DNA of 64,000 bases from Sphingobacterium prati (GTDB lineage Bacteria; Bacteroidota; Bacteroidia; Sphingobacteriales; Sphingobacteriaceae), in NCBI RefSeq assembly GCF_013167215.1, contig NZ_JABJWY010000006.1, positions 62,001-126,000 of the forward strand, given 5' to 3'. Every line of letters starts with the position of its first letter. Position 1 is the first letter of the stretch. Shown here one piece after another: positions 19,465 through 28,349 of the stretch. The notes under the pieces are model-generated. The model ran no database searches. It was not told the DNA's origin and worked only from the letters and a program-made list of their open reading frames with translations. Made by a program: the position numbers and the translations under genes.

Positions 19465-20682
19465 TTAGTTTTTTACATATATTTTCCTCCCCGTTAATTC
19501 AAAATGTACACCACCGACAAGTTCGATAGTCTTTAATAATTTTTTGATATCACCATATTTCGATATTGTACCCGAAAATTGAAAATCCTCAAATTGAGAT
19601 TTAAACTCCACCTGAACGTCGTACCAGCGGCCGATAATGGCCATAACCTCAACAAGAGGGGTTTTGTAAAAGGCAAAATTACCATCCTTCCATGCGATAG
19701 AATAAAAGGGATCAATCGGATCTATCGAAAACTGATTTGACGCATGTTCAAATGTTGCCTGTTCATTGGGCTGCAGGAATTGATCTGGTATTGTCGTATT
19801 TTTAAAATTCAGTTTTACTTTACCTTCCACCAAAGTTGTTATGATTTTCTTTCCATAGTTCTGCACATTAAAAGAAGTACCCAATACCTCTATTGACTGA
19901 GAACCAGTATGGATAATAAAGGGGATTCGTTTTCCCTCTTCAGTTCGTTTAGCCACATCAAAATAGGCCTCGCCATACATTTCTACTTCCCGTTTTGACC
20001 GATCAAACACAACAGGGTATTTCAACGAAGTAGATGCATTGAGCCATACTCGTGTACCATCGGGTAGTGTAAGATTATATTCACCGCCCCTTGGCGTTAC
20101 GATGCTGTTGTAGACAAGTTTATGAGGATCAACACCATCCTTGATATGATAGGAAATCTCTCCGGCTGCGGTTTTGATAATCTCAAAATCGCCGTGGTCA
20201 ATAATAGTATCACCTTTGATTTTTTCCAGGTCAATTCGATGGCCATTTTCCAGAATAATCTGGGCACGGTCTTTACCCGGGAGCACCGATTCGATCCCAT
20301 TATTGGCCATGAGCTGCTGCTCATTGATCAAAGAGCCACTGGATTTTCCGAAAAAATAAATTAGTGCACCTATACCGACGACCAATAGCAAGGCAGCAGC
20401 AGCCATACTTCGCCAGGGAATCAGCGTTGGTTTTTTTAGCGGAACCAGCTCCAACAACTGATTTTTGATACGCTCATCAGCGGTGATTTTTTCAAATATG
20501 TCTTGGTTGTTCATTTCAGACCCAAGCTTATTTACGGGCTGTTCTTCAAGTTTTATTTGTTCCCATGCATCCAAAAAATCTTCATCGTCCATATATTTTA
20601 TAAACTGCATTAACGACTCTCCTTGGAGTTTATCGTTATAATACTGACGGATTAATCTTTTGTAAGCTTCTATTTTTGACAT
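19465..20682 (-). CDS. FecR-family anti-sigma factor
   Basis: A 405-aa inner-membrane protein. Residues 1 to about 90 are cytoplasmic and should bind the sigma factor. One transmembrane helix follows (AAAALLLVVGIGALIYFFG). The periplasmic FecR domain reads GEYNLTLPDGTRVWLNASTSL, VEMYGEAYFDVAK and IEVLGTSFNVQNYG. The C-terminal DUF4974-type module (DFQFSGTISKYGDIKKLL ... GRKIYV) should meet the STN domain of SusC. The sigma gene is upstream and the STN-SusC gene downstream, the standard cell-surface signalling order. Confidence 0.95.
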   Translation of the reverse strand: MSKIEAYKRLIRQYYNDKLQGESLMQFIKYMDDEDFLDAWEQIKLEEQPVNKLGSEMNNQDIFEKITADERIKNQLLELVPLKKPTLIPWRSMAAAALLLVVGIGALIYFFGKSSGSLINEQQLMANNGIESVLPGKDRAQIILENGHRIDLEKIKGDTIIDHGDFEIIKTAAGEISYHIKDGVDPHKLVYNSIVTPRGGEYNLTLPDGTRVWLNASTSLKYPVVFDRSKREVEMYGEAYFDVAKRTEEGKRIPFIIHTGSQSIEVLGTSFNVQNYGKKIITTLVEGKVKLNFKNTTIPDQFLQPNEQATFEHASNQFSIDPIDPFYSIAWKDGNFAFYKTPLVEVMAIIGRWYDVQVEFKSQFEDFQFSGTISKYGDIKKLLKTIELVGGVHFELTGRKIYVKN

Positions 20683-20811
20683 CGATGCTAATTTCTACAT
20701 GCTTTAAATGTCTATTCGCATCAGTGATCAAAATGTACTAGTCAAAAAAGTGAAATTTTTAAAAATGAAAATAGATGACAGAAAATAGGGGAGAGCCACA
20801 AGAGCAGCATG

Positions 20812-21396
20812 TTAATATAACACGAGTAGGACGGCTAGTGTGAATAAGATTTTTTGGAGTCTTAACTTGACAAAACTACAGGCGGCAGTCAAATGGTTTC
20901 TCACCGTATTTCGGGAGATACCAATTTGCTCCGCAATTTCCTGATAGCTCTTTTCCTCCAATTTATTCATTTGGTAAATCCGTTTTTGTTGGGCTGGAAG
21001 TGCATCAATAACCTTTTGTAGCATCTGTTCATGTTCCTTTTGTTCCAACTGAATGTGTCCACAGGGTGATGTATTCAACTGGATGTTTCCACTATCCATT
21101 CGGTATTGTTTTCGGATGACCTCTTTTCGAAAATTAGATATCGCCAATCTTTTGGCTACAACATAGAGAAAGGGGAATATCGCTTCAGCAGCAGGAATTT
21201 CATTTCGTTTTAGAAAGAGCTGAACAAAAACTTCCTGCACAATTTCTTCTGCTTCAGTTGTTGAGGAGGTCAAACGGCATACTTTTTTCAGTAAACAGGG
21301 CTTGTAGTTATCAAAAATTTTTCGAAAAACTCTCCCATCAGCCATTTGAAATCGTTCAAATTCCTCTAAATCAAGTGGAAATCCTTTCAAATCCAT
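20812..21396 (-). CDS. ECF RNA polymerase sigma factor
   Basis: A 194-aa sigma-70 family protein. Region 2 is seen as FRKIFDNYKPCLLKKVCRL with EAEEIVQEVFVQLFLKR, and region 4 as ALPAQQKRIYQMNKLEEKSYQEIAEQIGISRNTVRNHL. The hydrophobic C-terminal tail (ILFTLAVLLVLY) is common in Bacteroidota FecR-partner sigma factors. It is the first gene of the operon (129 bp before fecR) and should activate the downstream susC when FecR is triggered. Confidence 0.94.
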   Translation of the reverse strand: MDLKGFPLDLEEFERFQMADGRVFRKIFDNYKPCLLKKVCRLTSSTTEAEEIVQEVFVQLFLKRNEIPAAEAIFPFLYVVAKRLAISNFRKEVIRKQYRMDSGNIQLNTSPCGHIQLEQKEHEQMLQKVIDALPAQQKRIYQMNKLEEKSYQEIAEQIGISRNTVRNHLTAACSFVKLRLQKILFTLAVLLVLY

Positions 21397-21759
21397 TAAT
21401 ACATAGGTTTTTATTGGTCTAAAGAAACAAAATTGATATTAAATTTATATAAAAAAGGTATTAATTCAAAATGAAACCTTTCGAAACATAAGATGCGCAA
21501 CCTGACGCCACTATAAAGTAGTATAAGATACGAACGCAAGCTGCGATTTGAAAACCCATTTAATATCTATGATACCATTTTTTAAGCTTTTTTCGCTTGA
21601 GAGATTCGCTAACATGCATTATAGAAGCATTGGTCATCAACCAACACCAAATATGATCTCTTATTTAGGCAATAGCAAGATTATGTCGCTCGGAGATGTA
21701 TTCCAATTTTTATCTACATGTTATTTTTTGGAGGTTATTGTATGCAAGACCTTGAGCAA
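21397..21759. other. Intergenic spacer upstream of the sigma gene
   Basis: 363 bp of AT-rich sequence between the rhamnosidase stop and the sigma-factor start, both on the minus strand. It probably holds the sigma operon promoter. I see no convincing gene, repeat or terminator in it. Confidence 0.5.
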
Positions 21760-24417
21760 TTAAAATTTACTCTCAAAATGATAGGTGCCCGAACCGATTT
21801 CTCTTGTCACTTCAGGTAGTATCACTTTTGCCTTGGTGTTCACAGGTATAGTAACCTCAAGTTTCAATAATCCATTTTCTAGTGCCCAAGCCGATCTTAC
21901 TGGACCATATGGAGTTTCTAATTCTGCGGAGGCACTTGTTATTTTTCCACCTGGTTTAGGGGCGATAACAATGGATTTATAACCAGGTTCCTCGGCGACC
22001 GAATTGATGCCCGCAATCGTTCGGTACATCCAATCTCCAATTGCTCCGTACGCATAGTGGTTGTAGGAATTCATATCCGGTGTTTGAAAAGAACCATCCG
22101 GCTTGATCCCGTCCCATCGTTCCCATATTGTTGTTGCACCCATTTTAACAGGATAGAGCCATGAAGGATAGCTTTCCTGCATCAAGAGATCGTAAGCCAC
22201 ATCATTATGACCAAATCTGGTTAGTACATGGCATAGATAGGGAGTGCCCAAAAATCCTGTTGTGAGGTGATTGCCATAATCACGAATATTCGCCACAAGA
22301 CGATTTGCCGATGCTGCTCGAAGTTCTTCGGGCAACATATCAAATTGTAGCGCCAAAACGTAAGCCGTTTGTGTTCCAGAAACCAATCGCCCAGTGGGTG
22401 TCATGTATTCCTTTACAAAAGCGGATTTAATATTGGCTAACAGTGCTGTATATTTAGCGACATCTTGCTGTTTGCCCAATACATTAGCTGCATTGATCAA
22501 TAATTGGGTAGAATGCGCATAAAAAGTCTGGGCAATCAAGTATTTATCGGTAACTGCGGCCCTTCCGTCATTGTCATCATTGGGGCGATAGAATAACCAG
22601 TCACCAAAATGGAAACCTGAGTTCCAAAGATCATTTTTGGCTACGGAAGATATATAATCTACCCATTTCCGCATACTTTCAAACTGTGTTTCCAACAACT
22701 GCCGGTCGCCATAGGCTACATACATATTCCATGGAATAATAGTAGCCACATCTGCCCAACCTGCTGATGCACCATCGTTTGCTCCTAGTACATTGGGTAT
22801 TACATGTGGGATTGAACCGTTAGGTAGTTGGTCAGCCTTGACATCCTTGAGCCATTTGGTGAAAAATCCCGCAATATCCATATTGTAAGCAGCAGTATTG
22901 GCAAAAGCCTGTGCGTCACCCGTCCAACCCAGACGCTCGTCGCGTTGTGGACAATCCGTTGGTACATCCAAAAAATTTCCCTTTTGTCCCCATTGAATAT
23001 TATGTTGTAGCTGGTTCAGTAGACTATTGGAAGTAGCGAATTTTCCTGTACTCTCCATCGCGGAATACAACGCGACAGCAGTAAGGTTGTCGGCTGTTAA
23101 TTCCCCTGGATAGCCCTCGACCTTCACATACCTGAAACCTTGAAACGTAAAATGAGGTTCAAAGACCTGTTCGGTATTTTCCTTTAAAATATAAATATCC
23201 TGTGCCTTAGCGGATCTTAAGTTGGTGGTATAAAAATTGCCTTCTTTTGTAAGTACTTCAGCGTGGCTCAGTGTGATCTTGGTTCCGGCGGCACCTTTAG
23301 CTTTGAGCATGACCCAACCTACCAGGTTTTGTCCGAAATCCACAACAGTCTCACCTGAAGGTGTTTTAAAAACTTTAAGCGCTTTGAACTGTTCGTGTTT
23401 CTTAATAGGCGGGCCACTCATTGCGACAAGTTTTTCTGGACCTTTCTCCATTGTGCTCACGCTATTCCATTTGTTATCCACTTGAAAGCCAATATTATTC
23501 CAACCATCTATTTCCATCCGAGCATCATAGATTTCGCCATCATAAATATCGGATGCCATGATCGGTCCGTAAGCATATTTCCAGCTTTCATCGGTTTGGA
23601 TCGTTTCGGTTGTTCCATCTGTGTATTCCATCATAAGCTGCAAGAGCAACCCACGCGTATCGCCATAGAAATTATGTTGATTTCCGAATCCAATCCGCCC
23701 TTTGTACCAACCATTTCCAACACTGAGCCCAAAGACATTAGCACCATTCCTTAGTATTGTCGTTACATCATACACTTGATATTGTAAATGATCCTTATAA
23801 CTGGTCCATCCTGGAGCAAAATAGGTATCACTGATGCGTTGGCCATTGATATGCGCTTCGTACAATCCTTTTGCTGTGACATAGACCATTGCTGATTTAA
23901 GTTTTTTATTGATGGCAAATTCCTTTCTGAAAAGAGGACTTCTTGCCGACGTGTCTTTTCCGGCTACTTTGATCCATGTTGCAGACCATGACATAGGGCT
24001 AATGCCCATTTGAAAGAACGCAGGTTCAGACCAGGCGGAAGTATTGCCATGATTGTCTTTTACCCTAACTTGCCAAAAATATCTCTTTCTTGATTGTAGT
24101 GTAGCACCCTCATATTTAATTAATACAGACTGATCGCCGATTACTGTCGCTTTCCACACCAGGTCCTTGCCTGCATCCATCGTTGCTTTATGACGGCCAA
24201 CTCTGATTTCATATGATGACTGTTGTGTATTCTTTATCGGGGAGGTTATTTTCCAACTAAATCGTGGGTTTTCGGTTTCGATTGCCAGAGGGTTTTTAAG
24301 GTGTTCTACTTTAAGGTCGATTACACTTAATTTTTGAGAAAAGGTGTTGATAGCCAATAGACATAGAATCCCGAGTGTCACAATTTTCCGAAACAGATGT
24401 TTTATAATTGGTTCCAT
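21760..24417 (-). CDS. GH78 alpha-L-rhamnosidase
   Basis: An 885-aa secreted enzyme. An in-frame ATG at 24492 exists, but the one at 24417 opens directly on a signal peptide (ending NTFSQ). An Ig-like N-terminal domain (VEHLKNPLAIETENPRFSW) comes first. The rhamnosidase beta-sandwich domain follows (LYEAHINGQRISDTYFAPGW; NGWYKGRIGFG). The (alpha/alpha)6 catalytic barrel carries the GH78 hallmark DVPTDCPQRDERLGWTGDAQ, in which the acidic residues of DERLGW include the proposed general acid. It should remove terminal alpha-L-rhamnose from plant or bacterial glycans. It lies 363 bp upstream of the sigma/FecR operon on the same strand, so membership of that regulon is possible but unproven. Confidence 0.93.
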   Translation of the reverse strand: MEPIIKHLFRKIVTLGILCLLAINTFSQKLSVIDLKVEHLKNPLAIETENPRFSWKITSPIKNTQQSSYEIRVGRHKATMDAGKDLVWKATVIGDQSVLIKYEGATLQSRKRYFWQVRVKDNHGNTSAWSEPAFFQMGISPMSWSATWIKVAGKDTSARSPLFRKEFAINKKLKSAMVYVTAKGLYEAHINGQRISDTYFAPGWTSYKDHLQYQVYDVTTILRNGANVFGLSVGNGWYKGRIGFGNQHNFYGDTRGLLLQLMMEYTDGTTETIQTDESWKYAYGPIMASDIYDGEIYDARMEIDGWNNIGFQVDNKWNSVSTMEKGPEKLVAMSGPPIKKHEQFKALKVFKTPSGETVVDFGQNLVGWVMLKAKGAAGTKITLSHAEVLTKEGNFYTTNLRSAKAQDIYILKENTEQVFEPHFTFQGFRYVKVEGYPGELTADNLTAVALYSAMESTGKFATSNSLLNQLQHNIQWGQKGNFLDVPTDCPQRDERLGWTGDAQAFANTAAYNMDIAGFFTKWLKDVKADQLPNGSIPHVIPNVLGANDGASAGWADVATIIPWNMYVAYGDRQLLETQFESMRKWVDYISSVAKNDLWNSGFHFGDWLFYRPNDDNDGRAAVTDKYLIAQTFYAHSTQLLINAANVLGKQQDVAKYTALLANIKSAFVKEYMTPTGRLVSGTQTAYVLALQFDMLPEELRAASANRLVANIRDYGNHLTTGFLGTPYLCHVLTRFGHNDVAYDLLMQESYPSWLYPVKMGATTIWERWDGIKPDGSFQTPDMNSYNHYAYGAIGDWMYRTIAGINSVAEEPGYKSIVIAPKPGGKITSASAELETPYGPVRSAWALENGLLKLEVTIPVNTKAKVILPEVTREIGSGTYHFESKF

Positions 24418-24547
24418 ATTTGAGGATTGATGGTTAGCCGGAGATCCGGAATGATTTACTATTATAAATATTAAATTTGATAGAGGCGTCATGCACTATC
24501 CTGTATACTTTTGAAACCTATTACAAAAGACAAAATTTGGTGAATTT

Positions 24548-24634
24548 CACCTCCATATTTCCGTTGTTTACCGAGTTTTTATACCCGTTAGCCTAAAGCC
24601 AATTGCCCGGGGGAACCCCTGTGTTGTAGTTTTG
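24548..24634 (+). repeat. Dispersed intergenic element, copy 1
   Basis: An approximately 87-bp element sharing blocks with two other places in the window (27454 and 58825). It begins with CACCTC, has an internal ACCGAGTTTTT and GTTAGCCTAAAGCC, and ends GTGTTGTAGTTTTG. Its end TAGTTTTG (24627-24634) fits the Bacteroidota -7 consensus TAnnTTTG, and a TTG stands 20 bp upstream (24604-24606). It lies between two minus-strand genes but points to the plus strand. Confidence 0.65.
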
Positions 24635-24750
24635 AATCAACAAATCAGAACAACAACTAGTGGTGAGTCATTTAGCTCGTAGCCTAACAATTAGTGAATC
24701 ATAAGTTTATAAGTTTAGTTTAGTAGCCACGTCGTGAGATGTGGCTTTTT
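24635..24750 (+). ncRNA. Candidate small RNA between two minus-strand genes
   Basis: A promoter-like TAGTTTTG at 24627-24634 and a strong intrinsic terminator at 24725-24750 enclose about 110 nt on the plus strand. Both flanking genes are on the minus strand, so neither signal serves them. No ATG-started reading frame fits; only a 13-codon GTG frame from 24664 exists. I infer a small untranslated RNA. It does not match any RNA family I recognise. Confidence 0.5.
24725..24750 (+). terminator. Strong plus-strand intrinsic terminator
   Basis: AGCCACGTC pairs with GATGTGGCT over 9 bp (one G-U) around a GTGA tetraloop of the GNRA class, followed by a T-run (24746-24750). On the minus strand there is no T-run after the stem, so it works only on plus-strand transcripts. 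Confidence 0.85.
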
Positions 24751-24848
24751 ATGTCTACGAAACGAGTGAATTGGTTCAACCTATAAATCAACCTGCTTAC
24801 ACAGTTTCCTAAATGTAAATCGATTGATCAATAATTAATTCGATAATC

Positions 24849-25751
24849 TTAATTACAAACGCGGACTTTATAAAGTTTCAACGTTGGTATATGTAGCGTT
24901 TGATTTGGGTTGGTCGCATATATATTATATGTCCACCAGCTATCTTCGGCTTTTGTATAGATCACACGATTTGTTTTTGCATTCCAGTTTACAGATTTTA
25001 TATGATGTACACCCTTTAATTGAGCGAACGGGGCAAATTTTTGATCTTTTATAGAAAAGACAGCGACATTGTCTGCAAAAGAAACGAGTAAACGGTTGTT
25101 GTCTACCAAAGAAAGATCATGGCCACCCTGTCCTGGGATTTTTATCGTTTTAACAAGTGTTAAGCTATTTTTATCATCAGTTAATTGGTATGTTCGTAGG
25201 TCATCATAACCCAGCACAAATAACTGTTGTAGTTCGTTGTTCCAGACGACACCATGTCCGGAATAAAGTGTGTCTTTATAGATCGGTTTCTCCATCTGAT
25301 CCAAGTGGTAAAGTTCTAAGGAGTTACCCATTGGATGGGTCGAGTTTGCCACAGCTACCAGCTTTTCGGATAGTAAGTCTGCGGAGTGAGCCATCGGTGT
25401 TTTCGCCAAGAACTCGATTTTTTTATCGGCGATATTCAATAAGCAGGTTGCGCCTGTCGATGAAGTAATCAGGATCTTTTTGTTTGCGAAAACCGGCTTG
25501 CACTCATCTATCGATTTAAAATAATTGCTATATTCCTCCGGTATCTGATCGGCACTTTCTTTGAGTTGCCATTTCCAGATTATAGCTGAGCTATCTGATC
25601 CAACTGCAGGGTTAATAATAAGCACCTTGTCATCTCCACAAGCTACCCAATAGCCTTTGGAGATTTGGGTTATTTGTTGGGCCTTGCTAAAAAAGGGTAT
25701 TGCCATGATGAAGCATAGCACTAATGTATGCGTTATTTTAATAGATTTCAT
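24849..25751 (-). CDS. Secreted beta-propeller-like protein, probably DUF6528
   Basis: A 300-aa protein with a signal peptide (ending FSKAQ). The body has repeated short beta-strand units typical of a propeller (GYWVACGDDKVLIINPAVGS, LEFLAKTPMAHSADLL-like, VAVANSTHPMGNSLELYHLD, GHGVVWNNELQQLFVLGYDD, GGHDLSLVDNNRLLVSFAD). It resembles the family I know as DUF6528, found near pectin and rhamnose loci in Bacteroidota; that label is from memory and should be treated as tentative. No catalytic residues are apparent. It is upstream of the rhamnosidase on the same strand, but a plus-strand transcription unit appears to lie between them. Confidence 0.7.
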   Translation of the reverse strand: MKSIKITHTLVLCFIMAIPFFSKAQQITQISKGYWVACGDDKVLIINPAVGSDSSAIIWKWQLKESADQIPEEYSNYFKSIDECKPVFANKKILITSSTGATCLLNIADKKIEFLAKTPMAHSADLLSEKLVAVANSTHPMGNSLELYHLDQMEKPIYKDTLYSGHGVVWNNELQQLFVLGYDDLRTYQLTDDKNSLTLVKTIKIPGQGGHDLSLVDNNRLLVSFADNVAVFSIKDQKFAPFAQLKGVHHIKSVNWNAKTNRVIYTKAEDSWWTYNIYATNPNQTLHIPTLKLYKVRVCN

Positions 25752-25836
25752 ATTACATTTTACTTAAATTCCTATTTAAAGTTAACCACATAAATTTTTG
25801 AAAAGAATATACACATGAAAATAGTTAGCTTTAACT

Positions 25837-26469
25837 ATGATAGTTGATGACTTAAAAATGAAAGCGAGATATTTTTCGTGCTTGACGCCATATACCGATG
25901 ATATTGTACTGCTGGAAGCATGTTGGGGTGAGATTCTAACATCGTATTCGGATCAACGAAGGGGCTATCATACCTTGGCACACCTTCAGCACTTTAGTCA
26001 GCAGTTGGATCTTTGCAAACATAATTTATCAGATTATTCTACAGTTTATTTGGCCATGATCTATCATGATATTGTATATTTTATGATGGATGGTACAAAT
26101 GAAGCAAAAAGTGCATTGGTTGCAGTAGATCATTTAGGTAGATTGAATTATCCATCGCACCTGATCGGCAACTGTGTGGAGATGATCCTGGCAACAAAGG
26201 CACATGCGGAAAATAGGGACACCAATATAAATTATTTTATTGATGCTGATATGTCGATACTTGGTGCAGACAATGCTTCCTATGCGAGGTATGCTACTGG
26301 AATCCGTAAAGAATATGGTGACTCTATTTATTTTGACGCAGGAAGGACGCAAGTTTTGCGGAGTTTCCTAGCGATGGAAAAAATATTTAAAACGGACCTT
26401 TTCTATGAAAAATATGAAAAACAGGCCCGCCTCAATATTCAGCGTGAAATCAATGATTTAATCAGATAG
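25837..26469 (+). CDS. HD-superfamily predicted metal-dependent hydrolase
   Basis: A 210-aa cytoplasmic protein. His45 and His49 (RGYHTLAHL) and the HD pair His77-Asp78 (MIYHDIVYF) give a metal site as in the predicted HD hydrolases of COG4339. The tail (EKYEKQARLNIQREINDLI) is also typical of that group. The substrate is unknown; nucleotides are the usual guess. It is divergent from the propeller gene (85 bp between starts) and converges on a GNAT gene with 11 bp between stops. Met8 at 25858 is an alternative start. Confidence 0.82.
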   Translation: MIVDDLKMKARYFSCLTPYTDDIVLLEACWGEILTSYSDQRRGYHTLAHLQHFSQQLDLCKHNLSDYSTVYLAMIYHDIVYFMMDGTNEAKSALVAVDHLGRLNYPSHLIGNCVEMILATKAHAENRDTNINYFIDADMSILGADNASYARYATGIRKEYGDSIYFDAGRTQVLRSFLAMEKIFKTDLFYEKYEKQARLNIQREINDLIR

Positions 26470-26480
26470 CCCGCTATTGG

Positions 26481-26888
26481 TTAATGCTCGTCACCTTTGT
26501 AAATCCACATAGGGACAGTTTTTCCAGCTCTTTCAAAACCATTCCTTTTATAGAAATCTACAGCTTTCCCGTCTGCTGTAAGCATTTGCATATGAAAATG
26601 ACCATAGATGTCTTGCATTTTTTGAAGAATAAGCTGACCTATTCCTTTGCTATGATAATCAGGGTGGACTAATAGGTGCGGGTAATAAACGACAAGGTGG
26701 CCATCTGAAATTGCATTTCCCAGGCCAACTAATGTTCCTTCTGTCCATGCGGAGATCAATGTATGCGAATTCATCAGCGCTTGATACAATTCACTTGGTT
26801 TGCTCGCGGCGCTCCATCCGTTAGCCTGGTATAATTTTAAAATATCATCAATTTTAATGTTGCGTGTATTAGAAATTGTTATGCTCAT
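26481..26888 (-). CDS. GNAT-family acetyltransferase
   Basis: A 135-aa compact GNAT. It starts with a short helix motif (IDDILKLYQANGWSAASKPSELYQAL). The acetyl-CoA loop is PDYHSKGIGQLILQKMQDIY, followed by LTADGKAVDFYKRNGFERAGKTVPMW, the usual C-terminal acceptor-site segment. The target is unknown. It lies 22 bp downstream of another GNAT gene on the same strand, so the two are probably one operon. Confidence 0.85.
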   Translation of the reverse strand: MSITISNTRNIKIDDILKLYQANGWSAASKPSELYQALMNSHTLISAWTEGTLVGLGNAISDGHLVVYYPHLLVHPDYHSKGIGQLILQKMQDIYGHFHMQMLTADGKAVDFYKRNGFERAGKTVPMWIYKGDEH

Positions 26889-26910
26889 TTATTATAATCA
26901 ATCTTTGTAT

Positions 26911-27378
26911 TTATATTTTGTCGGTCCATGTTACTTTTACAGCCGATAAATTAGGGAATTCAAGACGTTGGTCGAAGGCCGGGATAAATCTGTGTTTTAG
27001 ATAGAATCCGAGTGGTGATCGATAAGGGCTACCATCTATCTTGATTCCAAGATCATGATCGATAACCCACCCATTAAGCCGTTGTTCATTTCTTTTTAAT
27101 TTATTCATTACTTTAGATCCCAAACCTTTTCCCTGTATATTCTTGGATAGTATAATCACAAACCAACGATCAGTCTCACGGTCAAATTTGGTAGCCCAAC
27201 CAACAAGTTGATTGTCACTTTTGATAAGGATATGATTTGGAAATAAAAGGGTCTTGGTATAATCTTCGAAATCTGCCGTCTTAGTATAGGATAAACTGGC
27301 AGGATATTCATCGTTCCATAAATTCATGACAGCGATTAAATCGGTTGTTGTGTCCTGAAATGTGAATGTATTTTCCAT
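26911..27378 (-). CDS. GNAT-family acetyltransferase
   Basis: A 155-aa protein from ATG 27378; an in-frame TTG at 27390 would add only four residues. The acetyl-CoA-binding loop is NIQGKGLGSKVMNKL, preceded by a beta-strand pair typical of GNATs (DRWFVIILSKN). The C-terminus has YRSPLGFYLKHRFIPA. It resembles GNATs acting on small molecules, without a clear substrate. Copy 3 of the dispersed element lies directly upstream (27454-27536). Confidence 0.78.
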   Translation of the reverse strand: MENTFTFQDTTTDLIAVMNLWNDEYPASLSYTKTADFEDYTKTLLFPNHILIKSDNQLVGWATKFDRETDRWFVIILSKNIQGKGLGSKVMNKLKRNEQRLNGWVIDHDLGIKIDGSPYRSPLGFYLKHRFIPAFDQRLEFPNLSAVKVTWTDKI

Positions 27379-27453
27379 AGCTAGACCCAATTTATCAACA
27401 ATATCTCAGCTTTTGAAATATCGCTTCAAAAAGTTTAGCTTATTGCATATTTT

Positions 27454-27536
27454 CACCTTTCAATTCTGTCATTCACAGCGTTTTCCTGTATGTTAGTTTA
27501 AAGGTAATAGGGAAGAGTGGTATTGTGCTGCCTTTG
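27454..27536 (+). repeat. Dispersed intergenic element, copy 3 (diverged)
   Basis: Starts CACCTTTCAATTC, then TCATTCAC, TTTTCCTGTATGTTAG, TTTAAAGG, and ends GGTATTGTGCTGCCTTTG. The block order and spacing match copy 2 at 58825, with more substitutions. The end CCTTTG keeps the TTTG of a -7 box. It lies between two minus-strand genes. Confidence 0.5.
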
Positions 27537-27572
27537 TCATCGTATCTACATTCGCAATCGTAGCCGAATGTT

Positions 27573-28349
27573 TTAGTCTGCTATTAGTGTGCCATGCTGA
27601 CGTAAAATTCTCCGGTTATTTTTTTCAACAATAAGGGTAATATCCGGTGCATTTTTCTCTCCAATAATATTTCGATATATCTTGTAGGTATAAATACCAT
27701 TCTTAAAGGTGATGACATGATTGCCTCCGCTTCCTTCAAAGTCCAGTTTACCAGTGTTTAAGATGAGATCAGGTGGAGCATTTTCTTTTTTGCCAATTTT
27801 CCAGGAAGCATATCTATACTTGCCATTAACTAGTTCATCTATTCTGATGAGATATGTTTCCGTTTTTAGCCTGTATATAGGATTTTTGAATGGCTTGAGC
27901 GAACTGTGTACATGTTCTTTTTGTTGGTGAATAAGTGCTTGTCTTAATTTTTTTTCAACAGTGCTCTGATAGTTTATCGCGGTAATCTTTCCGTCGTCGC
28001 TATCTATCCATACTATGCCATTATCGAGCATAATTCCTCGCCAGCCAACTTCTGTCCATTGTTCAGTTTTGGAATGTGCGATCAGATCGACGAGCGTCTC
28101 ATCAAAGACTTCACGAAATCTTTGTTTGAATTCTTTTGGGTTTTTAATATCCGGAATGGGGGTTTCCCGCTTCAAAGGATAGTTTACAATCGTCGAAATA
28201 TCATCTATATTCTGTTGTTTAAATAATGAGATAATATTGCTGATTCTGGCTTTTTTTGAAGCGTTAATTTCGGGTTTCTGTGCATAGCCAAAGCTATAAG
28301 CCAGCAAAGTCATAATTAAAAAGCTAAATTTCATCTGTTGTTTTGTCAT
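27573..28349 (-). CDS. Secreted protein of unknown function
   Basis: A 258-aa protein with a signal peptide (ending SFGYAQ); Met6 at 28334 is an alternative start. Residues about 25-130 look helical followed by strands (ISNIISLFKQQNIDDISTIV; EVGWRGIMLDNGIVWID), the latter like a cystatin/NTF2-type repeat. The C-terminal half is beta-rich (YLIRIDELVNGKYRYASWK, GGNHVITFKNGIYTYKIYRN). I do not recognise a family. It stands alone between two spacers. Confidence 0.7.
   Translation of the reverse strand: MTKQQMKFSFLIMTLLAYSFGYAQKPEINASKKARISNIISLFKQQNIDDISTIVNYPLKRETPIPDIKNPKEFKQRFREVFDETLVDLIAHSKTEQWTEVGWRGIMLDNGIVWIDSDDGKITAINYQSTVEKKLRQALIHQQKEHVHSSLKPFKNPIYRLKTETYLIRIDELVNGKYRYASWKIGKKENAPPDLILNTGKLDFEGSGGNHVITFKNGIYTYKIYRNIIGEKNAPDITLIVEKNNRRILRQHGTLIAD

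Noticed and set aside
21548-21763. 71-codon plus-strand open frame
   Set aside because: Composition is unlike a protein, it overlaps the rhamnosidase stop and no family is visible.
24622-24657. A single GTTGTAG ... ACAACAAC unit that looks like a CRISPR repeat
   Set aside because: It occurs once, with no spacer-repeat series and no cas genes; its first half belongs to the dispersed element.
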